Assembly: GCF_014529535.1 (NCBI RefSeq) | Contig: NW_023503307.1 | Coordinates: forward strand, 5,981,788-6,045,787 | Length of the DNA: 64,000 nt | DNA from: Bradysia coprophila | Taxonomy: Eukaryota > Arthropoda > Insecta > Diptera > Sciaridae | Direction: 5' to 3' | Shown: one piece after another, positions 24,042 to 35,236 of the stretch | How the letters are laid out: every line of letters starts with the position of its first letter | Position numbering within the stretch: the first letter of the stretch is position 1 | Translations under genes and position numbers: made by a program | The notes under the pieces: generated by a model | Seen by the model: only the letters and a program-made list of their open reading frames with translations | What the model was told of the DNA's origin: nothing | Databases searched by the model: none

Positions 24042-24165
24042 CAGGCTTTAACATTTCAAATGTCTCACTGTCATTTTTTCCAAAGAATGTCATTGTGAAT
24101 TCGCAATGACACAATGAAATTCTCTGAAAAATTTGACAGTGAGACATTTGAAATGTTAAAGACTG
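24042..24165. repeat. Hairpin with perfect 28-bp arms
   Basis: 24046-24073 is the exact reverse complement of 24134-24161, extendable by four more pairs with one mismatch. The 60-nt spacer contains a smaller inverted repeat (GTCATTGTG/CAATGAC). It is a MITE-like remnant directly left of the minisatellite at 24208. Confidence 0.8.
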
Positions 24166-24207
24166 TATGTTGCACAATTATAAAAATTTTCCTTCCTCAA
24201 CATCTTT

Positions 24208-24735
24208 AGGGAAACCATGAAACACGTATCGACTAGAATCTAAAACTCACACATAGCTCACACTTAAAACGCTCATAGCTCGCAAATAAGCCACTTTTTA
24301 GGGAAACCATACACACTTATCGACTAGAACCTAAAACTCTATAACTTTGTCCTTTACACGAGGTTTCTATCTGCCGTATTTTCAGAGTTATGGCTGACAT
24401 AGCTCGCACTTAAAACGTACATAGCTCCCCAATAAGCCACTTTTTAGGGAAACCATGAAACACGTATCGACTAGAATCTAAAACTATAACTTTGTCTTTT
24501 AAACGAACTTTCTATCTGCCATATTTTCCGAATTATGGCTGACATAGCTCGCACTTAAAACTCTCATAGCTCCCAAATGGACGACTTTTTAGGGAAACCA
24601 TGAAAACACGTATCGCCTAGAATCTAAAACTCTATAAATTTGTTTTTTAAACGAACTTTCTATCTACCATAGTTTCTGAGTTATGGGTCCTATAGCTCAA
24701 TAGCTTAACACGCTCATAGCTCCGAAATTATAAGC
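24208..24735. repeat. Minisatellite, period about 145 bp, about 3.6 copies
   Basis: AGGGAAACCAT starts copies at 24208, 24300, 24446 and 24591 (spacing 92, 146, 145 bp, the first copy carrying an internal deletion). Shared inner blocks are TATCGACTAGAATCTAAAAC, CGAACTTTCTATCTGCCAT and repeated CATAGCTC sub-motifs. Confidence 0.85.
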
Positions 24736-25065
24736 TTTTATAAAAATTCCTTCAAATTAGTTTCTTAGAATTACGTCCTTAACATACCCTGAAAATTTCA
24801 GCCAAATTCAAATTTAAAAGTTTCGTTGTAACAGTGTAACAAAGGTTGGTAAAATTCATCAATTAGGTTCTCTCCTAAAAATTTTTGTATTTTATTTGGA
24901 TGTCGAAAATTATTTTCAGCGTTTTCATATTCTATCATACATCAAAATTTTGCTTATTTGTTTTCCAATTGTAAAAAGTATTGGGAAAGTTAGCAGAATT
25001 ACCAACGTTTGTCAACATGCGACCAGCGCGCCATCTTAATTATTCACAAGAAGTTGTTACAATTT

Positions 25066-26128
25066 TTTTTTTTAATTATAAGATAATTCACCGTTTATTA
25101 AGTCAGTATAGTCAGTATATAACACATTTATAGATAATAAATTTCATTCAAATTTTTCGACGGTGGTAATGTTCCCAGAATAGAGGCTACATTACCGCGT
25201 TGTATCGCCAAACTTATTCTTTGAATGAAATAGCTGGTTGCTCGTTTTTCGTGTGTTTTTTCAGATATCTTTGAACCAATTTTCTTAAACAATTCCAAAG
25301 CCAATTTGCCAAACACACCAGATGTCTCCGTTGCCACTGGAACAAATATAAATTGGTCTCTTAAGTTCGCATAGTGATCGAATTTCCGAGTTTCTGCTTG
25401 TTTAGCTGCCCAACCCAATTGACGTGCCGTTTTGTTAACGTATGACGGTGCGAAAGTGTCTGCACAAGTAAAATCCCATAGGAGGGATTTTCCTCTTGCC
25501 CATGGAACGAGGCTTAATCCATCCGGTTTCTTACCATCCGGTCTGGAACAACCGGGCGGCTCACGTCTGCAAGGAACTTCGGCCGATTTTAAGGCTCGTT
25601 GGATCAAATCATTAGACACTCCATGTCTCGAATTTGTGCCCGATGCTTTGCTGCATGACAAACCGTGTCTACCGAATTCATCAACTTTAGTTCCACACAC
25701 ACACTTATGAGGCTGGACAATCGCGGCACCAAGCCGTAGGCCAACAGACATTCGAAACTCATCATTGCTTAAATGTGTCCCCAGAGGAGGTGATGGTAGA
25801 GCGTGCAACCATGCTCCAGATTCTTGCGAAGAATTTGCCAGAAATCGTGCTCTGTCTACGTTTTTGTTCAGTGAGTTGTTAATCCAAGCAAGTTTTTGAT
25901 CGATTTCATACGATTCCCATACACTTTGATAAATACGCAGTGACTCCTCTGGCAATTCACCAAATTCTCTGTACCATCGTTCCTCTGAATCCACCTTAGT
26001 CGGATCTACATGTCGATAAGTTTCAGGTAACAGTCGATCTAATAAGGCGGATGCGTTGTACAATGATGACAAAAAACATGGAAGAGCAATATCGGAGGCA
26101 TGACGTATACCAATTCCTCCCTTTTTAC
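25066..26128 (-). mobile_element. 5'-truncated non-LTR retrotransposon (LINE) with target-site duplication
   Basis: The minus strand encodes the C-terminal end of a LINE polyprotein (ORF 25128-26126, about 330 residues, opening with GGIGIRHASDIALPCF). It has a zinc-knuckle-like C-x-C-x9-H-x3-C (CVCG ... GRHGLSC) and then KKPDG-x13-WDFT, a PD...D arrangement resembling the restriction-like endonuclease of R2/R4-type elements. It ends with QRISLAIQRGNVASILGT, a tail I recognise from many invertebrate LINE-derived proteins. After the stop there is an AATAAA and then an A-run (25066-25077 on plus is T). The 9-bp sequence TTACAATTT flanks it at 25057-25065 and 26129-26137, so both ends are defined. 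The reverse transcriptase domain is lost by 5' truncation. Confidence 0.85.
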
Positions 26129-26281
26129 TTACAATTTACATGTAAAAGTATTGGGAGTTTTAGCAAAGGCTCAAACCAAATCTCCTTTAAATTTTAGAAT
26201 TTGACCCTTTAAATTTTGTTATTTATATCAACATCTAAATAATAAATTTCTAATTTAAATTCATCAGTTTTAATCAACTTT

Positions 26282-26530
26282 CAAATGGAGCTGGGCGGGA
26301 CATATTGCAAGAAGGACAGACGAACGTTGGACCAAAAAGATCATGAACTGGCGACCATATAAAAGACGAGCTATAGGTAGACCACCAGAGAGATGGACAA
26401 ACGGAATTAAGAATATTGCAGGTACAAACTGGCAGCAAATGACAATGGATCGTACGAAATGGAAAGAAGTTGGAGAGGCCTACATCCAGCAGTGGATAGA
26501 AACAGGCTGAAAAAGAAGAAGAAGAAGAAG
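26282..26530 (+). mobile_element. 5'-truncated LINE of a second family, with 10-bp target-site duplication
   Basis: A frame from 26283 to the TGA at 26508-26510 reads WSWAGHIARRTDERW, then GRPPERW and YIQQW-IETG. This is the extreme C terminus of endonuclease-reverse-transcriptase LINEs common in insects and marine invertebrates. An AAG microsatellite tail follows directly (26511-26530). AATCAACTTT is duplicated at 26272-26281 and 26531-26540. The element is only about 249 bp, a severe 5' truncation that is otherwise intact at its 3' end. Confidence 0.88.
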
Positions 26531-26540
26531 AATCAACTTT

Positions 26541-27290
26541 GTAAAAAAAAACAACACATTTTTTTGGCATAGTGTAGAGTAATTTTTAGTTGATCCTTGT
26601 ATATGGAATTGAAATAAATTCATATTCGAGAGCCTAATTTCAAAATGTATGAAAATCCATTTCTTCATACAAATTTCTTCAAATTTCTTCAAATTTCCAA
26701 GTTTTGAAATTTAATATCTCGGCCAAATCTTAACCTTATGATAGCTCGTTGAACTCGTATGGACGCCCAGATTACGAATAAAATACTTTGGGGGTAGTAG
26801 GAGCAAAGAGGAAAAAGTCATAAAGTTGGTCTATATATTCTTCCTCAGTCCTGCGGAAAAAAATTTTGTCAAATTTTTCAGTGTGAACGGACGTGCGTCA
26901 CGGCCCTTCACTAACGTAGGGCCATGATCTATGGCGTTTGAAATGCAATTTTTTACTAGGCCGTTGAGTTGGAAATATGAGCAGTTCCTTATCGCGCACA
27001 ATAGGCCATAATTGGCGGCCAAGGTTCAGGAAATTCTTGTGTTTCCCCCACTTAATCTAATCTACTATCTGGATATTGAACGTCCATTAGCTTCTATACC
27101 CCTCACTACTCTGTCCAATTCGATCCGGTTTTGATCCCTTTAGCTTTCTTTACTGCCACCCTTTTATGGGAAAAAGGATGTAATGGTGGGGTAGTTTACA
27201 AGAACGCGACAATGTGCATAAACTTGTAGAGTAGGTCTTCGATTGTGTCTTTAGTCTTTGTCACAGTCACTCATAAAATATGTGCTTCAC
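26541..27290. other. Gene-less stretch
   Basis: No supported feature apart from a local direct repeat CAAATTTCTT near 26670-26690. Confidence 0.4.
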
Positions 27291-27451
27291 CAACGCACTT
27301 CAAGCGTGAGTGGTACTCTAAATGGGGTACTGAAACTGGACAGTGTATCGAACAAATTCTGGCACTGTAAAAAATTCGAACACTTTTTTCATACAAAGTA
27401 GTACTCTATTTGGCAGCTGTCATTAATAGCACTTTTGCTTGAAGTGCGTTG
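27291..27451. mobile_element. MITE, 161 bp, 15-bp terminal inverted repeats and 7-bp target-site duplication
   Basis: CAACGCACTTCAAGC at 27291-27305 is perfectly inverted at 27437-27451. The sequence GCTTCAC flanks the element directly on both sides (27284-27290 and 27452-27458). It encodes nothing. A 7-bp duplication fits only some cut-and-paste superfamilies, so I leave the family open. Confidence 0.8.
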
Positions 27452-27458
27452 GCTTCAC

Positions 27459-28849
27459 AGTATTTTCAGCATAAATAGCTGTTATGTTACAGGGGACAAA
27501 GACGTTAAATCGAGATCAGGCGAGATGTTTTTATGTATTTTTATTCAGGTGTGCTGGGGGCGTTTCACTATAGATCTAAGTTTCGACAATGAAAGACAGG
27601 CAAGACAAGTATCAGATAAATGGGAATAATGTGGAGTGGAATCAATAAACGAATGCGATTTTTGACTATGACGTCAATGGTTGGTCGGTGTACCTTTTTT
27701 TTTTAAATTCAGATGTTATTAAGAATTGGTATTTGTAGATGGAAATGCAATTATGTCGCCATCAAACACATTTCCAATTCGGAGAATTACAAGAATGATC
27801 CCATTCTGATAATAAGTATAGTTGAATTTAGAGATAATTTTCGCAAATAAACTCTCAAATAAGAAACTTGAAGTAATGAAGTATCTACTGATGCAACAAT
27901 CAACGCACCAGCTATCTTAAAATACATATGTACCCATCCTTCTACAAGATGAGGTCGCATATATTGAATTCATCAGTGAGTCCAATTAGATTACAGTGAC
28001 GTCGCGTCACTTAACTTGAAAAGAAAATCAAACATCACACTGGGATCAATGTTTCCTTAAATATCGACACATACAACAAGCTCGGCCATGAGAACCGTCA
28101 ATGATGCACCTTATCTATATTAGATTCGAACGATTCGAACCAATGGAAAAAATAAAATTCCCGAAACCATTTCTCTCAGATAATTTACAATTTTAGTTCA
28201 TGATTTTATCAACTTTTATCAAAAATATTTTCACGACAGCATCTACTCGGAGAATCTTTTAATATCAAATATGTTCAATTACGTCTTGTACATTTAAGTA
28301 TCTGTTTGGACGTAAATCTCAACAAAGTGTGAAAACCGTATCTGAGCTAGTGAAACAAATTTATAATTTTACAGTAAACATTTTGATTAGACTATTTCGC
28401 TTGGCTTCTCGTCGTCGGCGGAGTGTTTTTTTTTATCTTGAGGATGCATTTTTATTAGAACGAAAATTGAGGCAATCTCTCGTTTCTATTAATGAAATGA
28501 GTGTCTTGTACAGTATATATTGCGCGGCCTAATTGCTACCAGCATTATGTATCATATATATTGTAGATTCTCTACGTTCAGATAGACTAATCCATCAAAT
28601 TTAATCAATTAAGACATAATAAAAGGTGGTATAATCGCTTCGTTTTTGTTATCAGTAAGATGTATGCATTTATATCACAACATTTATACACACTCACATC
28701 GCGTTAATCATACATTACACTACCATTTCATCGAAAGGTAACAATATATTATACCATCACACAACTGATTCTACCTACAGATTTACTATTAATAATAAAA
28801 AGTCAATTTTTTCAACTGATAAGCGGCTAAACCAAATAAAAACAAAACA
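27459..28849. other. Gene-less stretch
   Basis: AT-rich with short ORFs only; nothing recognised. Confidence 0.4.
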
Positions 28850-29035
28850 TTACACGCACGAAGAAGTCGTCATGTCATTTCGCTCGTCTGTTTCAAATAT
28901 ATCACGCCACTTAAATGAACTTTGAACAGTTTCGTTGGCAGGGCGATAAGATCCGTAAGGCTTGAGTTCGTTAAAATATTTGTTGTTGTTCGTTCTTTCT
29001 CTAGTCATCATCATTTGAGGATCGCACTTAAACAT
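28850..29035 (-). CDS. Hypothetical 61-residue ORF
   Basis: ATG-initiated, ending in a stop, with a varied hydrophilic composition (ELKPYGSYRP, SFKWRDIFETDERND) that reads more like protein than most ORFs around it. No signal peptide, membrane segment or known motif. It could be a small gene, an exon of a larger one, or chance. Confidence 0.2.
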   Translation of the reverse strand: MFKCDPQMMMTRERTNNNKYFNELKPYGSYRPANETVQSSFKWRDIFETDERNDMTTSSCV

Positions 29036-29573
29036 TTTTTTTATGTCGTTTAGAGCGACGTGTCATTACTCAACGGTCAACTAAAATTATTTCATTTAAT
29101 CTGTGAATCATGTAGTATTATATTGACTGTAAATGATGTATGGGTATCGCACTCCATATTTGCATGACGAAGTCAAAAAGAAAGGGAAATTACTTTGATT
29201 GAGATAGTCGTTAGAAAAATTCATCCGATAATGATGACTAAAAAAATTCTAATGTAGCCTTTTACAGGCGGCTGTATCTCCAGCCACCACAAAAATAAGA
29301 CGTCAGCTCTAGATATTATGCGGTCCTCTACAGACATCCAAATTAATATTAAACCAGATGAAGTAACATTTTTCATCGATCTGTTGATCGATCTGTTGTT
29401 CATCAAAAGAAGCAACAAACTCTGTACCATGACACACACTCTTCTGATGTCATGGCAGATGTGTGTCAACGATAAATTTCAAATAGTAATGAAACGTTTG
29501 TCATAAACTAATGACGAGCCCCTTAATGTCTCGACAATGTTATACAGATCCACCGATAGAGATAAATCGAATT

Positions 29574-30050
29574 GAGGGATTCTTTTGAATTTCGACTGAC
29601 CGAAATCGGCGCTATTTATTCCGGGACTTTTTTATATTAGTGTAGTGCCTAAGCCCCAAAATCAGTCTCAGATATTTTTCGGATTTCATTTCCGTAAGGT
29701 GGCGCGGACACGGGCATGTATGGGTTCGTTGGAAAGCTGAGGTCGAGTCATATTTCCTGCCGTTTATCATCAAATTTTATGAAGGTAATATTTGCCCCAG
29801 GAGTACTGGACCTCAGCTTTCCAACGAACCCATACACGCCCGTGTCCTCACCACCTTACGGAAATGAAATCCGGACTACGAAACCCCATTTTTCGACTTT
29901 TGGCTACTGACAACCAGCCAGGTATGGAAGATCAAAAATATCTGAGACTGGTTTTGGGGCCTAGGCACCAAGGCCTAACTAGACATGTATAAAAAAGCCC
30001 CGGAAAAAATAGCGCCGATTTCGTTCAGTCGAAATTCAAAAGAATCCCTC
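29574..30050. mobile_element. Long foldback MITE, 477 bp
   Basis: The arms are nearly continuous inverse copies. GAGGGATTCTTTTGAATTTC at 29574 pairs with the inverse ending at 30050, and AAGGTGGCGCGGACACGGGC with TATGGGTTCGTTGGAAAGCT (about 29696-29741) pairs with about 29810-29855. The loop is about 70 nt around 29775. The right arm has insertions relative to the left. A candidate 3-bp duplication ATT flanks it (29571-29573 and 30051-30053). No coding capacity. Confidence 0.85.
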
Positions 30051-30053
30051 ATT

Positions 30054-31385
30054 GCAATCCCATGTAACTGGCTCACAATTTTTAAGGGCTTAGATAAGAC
30101 GCGTTCGTATTTTGATTTGATTAATAAATGATATGAAAAAATGTAGTCAAAATGGTTGGACGGCCGAACTTGATTTGTACAGACTCCCCGCCTGTAAAAT
30201 ATCCCGAGAATCATTTACTTTCTTTCAGACACACAATGAGACAAATGATGGAATACTGTGGGTTTGTTGACCTTGGCTTTGCCTGATGATTAACGTAGTT
30301 CACACAAGAATCACCATTTGTATCATTTGCTCATAACTCTATTACTCGCGAAAATTACTGCAAATGTCGTCGGGTACATTTTCGTGTAGTGGTGCCAGTT
30401 CAAAGGTTAATTAACCGTCAACGAATCATTTTTTATGAAACAATGTTAGCGCGAGTCAGGTCTCACTCAGGTATAGTCAAGTCGTGTGTAAGAACATCAA
30501 TTGGAAATAGTGCAACTATTTGAATAACTAGATTCTAAATAAAATAGAATCCATGACTTAGTTGATATAAGGAAGCTAGGATGACCGAGGAAATATCTAA
30601 CTTTCGCGATAATTTTTTTAGTAATCCAATAAGACACAAAAAAATCCATGGGATCGTCTGACCCCTTGTTGCATTCACGTTGTTTCAGAGAATCATTTAT
30701 GGAAGAAGTTTTTTCTTTAATTTTTTCCCCCTGGCTTCAAGATTGATTTTGATGTTCGGTGTAGTAGAGGTTGAATGTATATTGAGTAATGTAACTTTAA
30801 AATGGCACTACCATGTTGCAGATAGATGGTCCATTCGGACTTTGTAAGTCAGACCATGATTTTTCGACAAAAAATTGCGATTTTACTTGCAGATAAAGTC
30901 GACAAATAGGTAATCTCATAGATAATTTAGGACATTGCTATCAAATTTGCTTTAATAATACTCGGATGATCGCTTCTTCATAGGTCTTGAGGCATGGGAA
31001 AAACGTATTTTAAAAAAGTTTCTTCCATAAAAGATTCTCCGGACCATCTTTAATGCAACCGAGAGTCAGGCGTTTCAAAATAAATTACTGGAACAGTCAA
31101 ACTTGTCATAATATGAGAGGCAGGAGTGTTTCCCGGGAAACAGTAAACAGCTTGATTCACAAAGACTGTGCTGAAGACACTGCCAGTGATTATACAAAGG
31201 TACTTTCTCTGCTACTTACAACTTCTACATGAGACCTCAACGACTCACTTCAATCTTTATATGAAACAATACAACAAGAGATGCCAAACTTACCAATCAA
31301 TTCGGCCAGTGCACTACAAATTTCCTCGTTTCTTAATTCCAAATTTTGTATTCAATTCTTAAATTCTACACAGAGACTCATAGAC
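30054..31385. other. Gene-less stretch downstream of SGSH
   Basis: No gene, RNA or clear repeat seen. The part next to 31385 is the probable 3' UTR of the minus-strand SGSH gene. Confidence 0.4.
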
Positions 31386-34300
31386 TCATATTCCCAATGG
31401 CAAACATTGCGGGTCGTCTAGAAACTCTCCCTTATCTTGTAAAACGCCATGTGGTGCACATCTAAACGGATCGTTGGTGGCAACCAGCCACTTCTCAAGT
31501 CGATCTGCCAAATCATCTCGCACCTGTTTCATGGACTGCTTGTTCGCCAAGTTAGACAACTCACCGACGTCCATTTTCAGATCGTACAATTCCCATTCGT
31601 CTCGATTGTAATATTTCTTTAAATTCTTGTACCACGGTAACGGTTGATTGGCCATTGTGCGATTGAGTATATCCTGAAAATTTCGTTTTTCAGTCGATAT
31701 CAACAGCAAGACAGTAAATGCTATTATACCTGGAAAGTGGGCGAAACATAGAAGTCCTGATCGATGGGGAACGGTGCCCGATAATTTATGTTGTGAATTA
31801 GCTTGTAACGTTTCGTTCGGATTGCTCTCATCGGATAGTTCATGGTAATTTCGTGGTAGCTCTGACTGGCATATACAGCTGCATCCGGATTTTCGGGAGG
31901 TTCGGTTTCAAGCAATGGCAACAAACTCGTTCCCGTCAATACAGGCTGATTTTTCGCGTTAATGGAATTTGTGTCAATGTCATTAGTAGCGATAGTGCTG
32001 ACGTTATACCAATCCAGCATGGTCGGAACGATATCCAGTAGGCTGGTCATAGCATAAGTTACTTGATTGCGACGTTTTTTGTGAATCGGCGACGAGATAA
32101 ACATGGGCTCTCTCATACCAGGATCGTACAAATTGGTACGACCGGATGGCAGAGGTGGACCATTGTCACTTGTATAGATAACCAGTGTGTCATCTTGATG
32201 ACCAGCTGCGGTCAGCTCTTTGAGGACTAATCCAACGCCTGTTAAAGAAATTAATTTGAAAAAGGTGGAAAATTAAAATCAAAACGGGCAGACGACATAA
32301 TGGATTATTTTTTCATTGAATTGATTAGGTCGATTTATCGCCGAATAGCATTCCAATAGCACATTAATGGTTTTCATGGAACATTTTGTTGTTTTTTTTT
32401 CGAATCGACTTTAATCTTTTTGCCCGATAACAGCGCAACATCGAAAAATAAAATCAGCCGCCGAACATAGTTTATTAGACGCACAAAATTGAAGTGGTAT
32501 CCTGACCTTGATCCAATCGTGAAATTGTTGTGTATTGTGCTGCTACGTCGCGTCTAGCTGGCTCCGTATCTGGTACATAGTATGGAAGATCAATTTCGTC
32601 CCATTGATAGTAGATGGGATGCCAATCGGCAATTAATCCCTAAAGAGACAAAGACATCGGATGATTAAAAGCGAAGAGTAAAATAAAATAAATAATTTTT
32701 ATGGTCTATAATGGTGGAAATGCTTATAGGCTACGCGGACCCGCAAGAGATCGTTTTAAAAGCTTCTTCTCTCCATCCTTTTTTTATCATCCCTCGTCTA
32801 TTCATCGCCCTCCTTCTTATCTCTTTCAAATAAGAATTTCGCTCTAAAAATCTACATTTTATTTCGTTAAAATTGCCAGCAATATCTCCAAAGTAGAAGG
32901 TCTGACTTTAACATCCGAAGATATTCCACTCCTCACCTTCAAGTTCTCGACCAATCCGACATTTTGTTGGGAAAAATTGATTGAATACTTCCAAAAACAA
33001 CAAGAATTGCCAAAATCGGTTAAACGTTACAATCTACTCGGATTTATTTGCAAAAAAAACACTCAAAGGAGATTTTAACACGTAAGTTTCTGCTTTTAGA
33101 TTGAAATTGGTTGCGTTTTATTCGAGTTATCGCGAGGACGATGATGCGTTAACAACTTTCCCCATGAAAACATAGGTCAATTCTCAATGTTACAAAGTCG
33201 AAACGTGTATCTATAAGACCATGTACTTCGTACGGGTCTGTAACTTAATTTTAGCTTTTAATTTAGTCGAGCCCTTTCTACAAATTATCCTGCCACTTAT
33301 TCTGTTCACACTTACCATATTCTCTTCCCCAGATCCCCAACGTTCGCAAAAACTACCATATTGTGGAGTAACATGACCACACCGATGAGGATCGTGAAAT
33401 GATACCATTAAGAAGAAAGGTCTAAGAAATGGAAAAATGTAGGTTATGTTATTTCAAAAGCAATGCGGTTGAAACAAAATCTGACCAAGATGTGAAGGCA
33501 TTTTAAGTCTATTCACTTCAGTGAATTATAAGAAAGTTTCAGTTTCTTTGATTTAGTTTCGTTTCAAAGTGACTGACGATAGCTGAAAAAAAACATCGTC
33601 AGCCCATTCGATACGGATATGAATGAAATTTCATGTTTCTTATAATTCGCAAATGTGACACGTCTCGTTTATGTATTTTACAATTCATAGGAAGATTTGA
33701 CAGGGACATTTTTTACGATGATAAAATGGCTATATGCAGGATGTAACTCAAAAGAATTCACTAAGGTGGTACCTAACTGGTGGTGTAGTGTGAGATTTCT
33801 AGTCTTCAAACTGGTAGGTAAACATATCACCAGTACAAACGTCAACTCTTTCACTTTTTTGACCCACACGTTTTATATCAGGGACTGAGTTCATTGCCTA
33901 TTTTTTCACGTCGCTCCCGGTAACAGATTTCATGGACGACTCATAAACTTACTGCGAATTATTTTGCGTCGCTAGAAATTCTCGCACCAACAGCTTAATG
34001 TTTGTTATGTTCCGTCCAATTTGATTGATCGGATACTCCTCTTCGGTACGTTCAAAATCGAATTTAAAAACATCCGCCGGACCGACATGCTTCTTTCCGA
34101 TCAGTCCCGTGCGAACATTATGCTTCCTCAAAATGTTCGGAATGCTCTGCACTCTGTCGAATGCATTGAAATGATGTTCGCCTTGGTGTAAACCGTACAT
34201 TCCATTTTGATGGCTCGGCTGGCCAGTCAACAGTGATGCTCGACTCGGAGAGCAACTGCTCACGGACGTGAAAGCGTTGTTAAATATCAGACTGTTCTTT

Positions 34301-34951
34301 GCAAGAGCGTCCAAATTTGGGGTTTGGCAGATGCGATTGCGATAGGCTCCCATTTCGAAACCTCCATCGTCGGCTGGAAAATACAAAACGAGCAATGCTT
34401 AGATTGTGTTGAGCTCAGAATCTAAGGTAGAAGAAAAAGAATTATCTTGAATGGACAAGGCAGTGAATGGTAAAACACACTTCTTGAGTGGACTAAACGA
34501 AAAAGTCGTCTTCCCTGTTCATATGTTCATCATACATCACTGCGGTGAATTACAACATTATTGCAGTGAATGACATACGTAATTTCGTGACACCCGTGTT
34601 GAACGGTAAAATCAGGACACCTATCCAATTGAAATAGACGTTTACTGAACACAATAGCCCAATTCGAAAGTACCTACGAAATTCCTCGTTGCCTACGAAA
34701 ATCCACATAAAATTATTTTAGCACTGCAGGCTGTGCCAACGAGTCTTCATCGATTGAGATGGTGAAAATTCAAAGTTTTGCCGCTGTCCGATACCAACAG
34801 CAAAAAATAAGAAAAAAAACTCACCCAACAACAACAACACATTGCCGGCTGGCTTTAATGTATTAGAATTAGTACGATGTCGTGGCAATTCTGCTGACAC
34901 ATATCGAATATGTATTGTAAGTCCAATGATAACAACAAACCGATACAGCAT
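31386..34951 (-). CDS. SGSH: N-sulfoglucosamine sulfohydrolase (heparan N-sulfatase)
   Basis: A lysosomal sulfatase that removes N-linked sulfate from glucosamine during heparan sulfate breakdown. Six exons on the minus strand: 34825-34951, 33953-34373, 33316-33421, 32507-32639, 31730-32238 and 31386-31673. All phases join, giving 1584 nt and 527 residues, close to the human enzyme (502). An N-terminal hydrophobic signal ([20 protein letters not shown]) precedes the metal-binding ADDGGFE. The formylglycine motif CSPSR has its cysteine at about residue 83. [26 protein letters not shown] and [19 protein letters not shown] follow in family order. The C-terminal [20 protein letters not shown] and [10 protein letters not shown] are SGSH-specific. 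An in-frame ATG at 34987 would add 12 residues before the signal; I chose 34951 because the signal peptide starts there. Exon 4 has a weak GTCAGG donor. Nothing is broken. Confidence 0.95.
32848..33078 (+). pseudogene. Coding-like open frame without ATG inside SGSH intron 3, opposite strand
   Basis: A 76-codon stop-to-stop frame with protein-like composition ([47 protein letters not shown]). It begins without a methionine and ends in AGGAGATTTTAA. I do not recognise the family. Gag-like or other transposon remnant, or an exon of an unannotated nested gene, are both possible. Confidence 0.25.
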
Positions 34952-35236
34952 ATTGGGACTAGCGCTTTTCTCTATGCACTCATACAAACTTAATCGGCTT
35001 TATCGTAGTGTAAATTAAAAATGTTTGTTTTTTGAATGAATTTCCTTGGCACAGTGTGTAAAAAATCCGCTCCAGTGCAGAACGTTTTTCACTCGATGTA
35101 AGTACTGCACGCTCAATAAGTGAAATGAATTGACGTTTGATTTTTCGTTTCATTTTGAAATTATTTTCGTTTCTAGAGACGAACCACCGACCAAAGAGAT
35201 TTAAGTGAAAGTATAGCAGACACAACAAAAGCAACA
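34952..35236. promoter_or_regulatory. Shared divergent promoter region of SGSH and phosphomannomutase
   Basis: The start codons of the two divergently transcribed genes are only 285 bp apart, so both promoters and 5' UTRs must fit here, suggesting a bidirectional promoter. I see no convincing TATA box. An open frame on the minus strand (34980-35300) overlaps the phosphomannomutase start and is a shadow. Confidence 0.5.
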
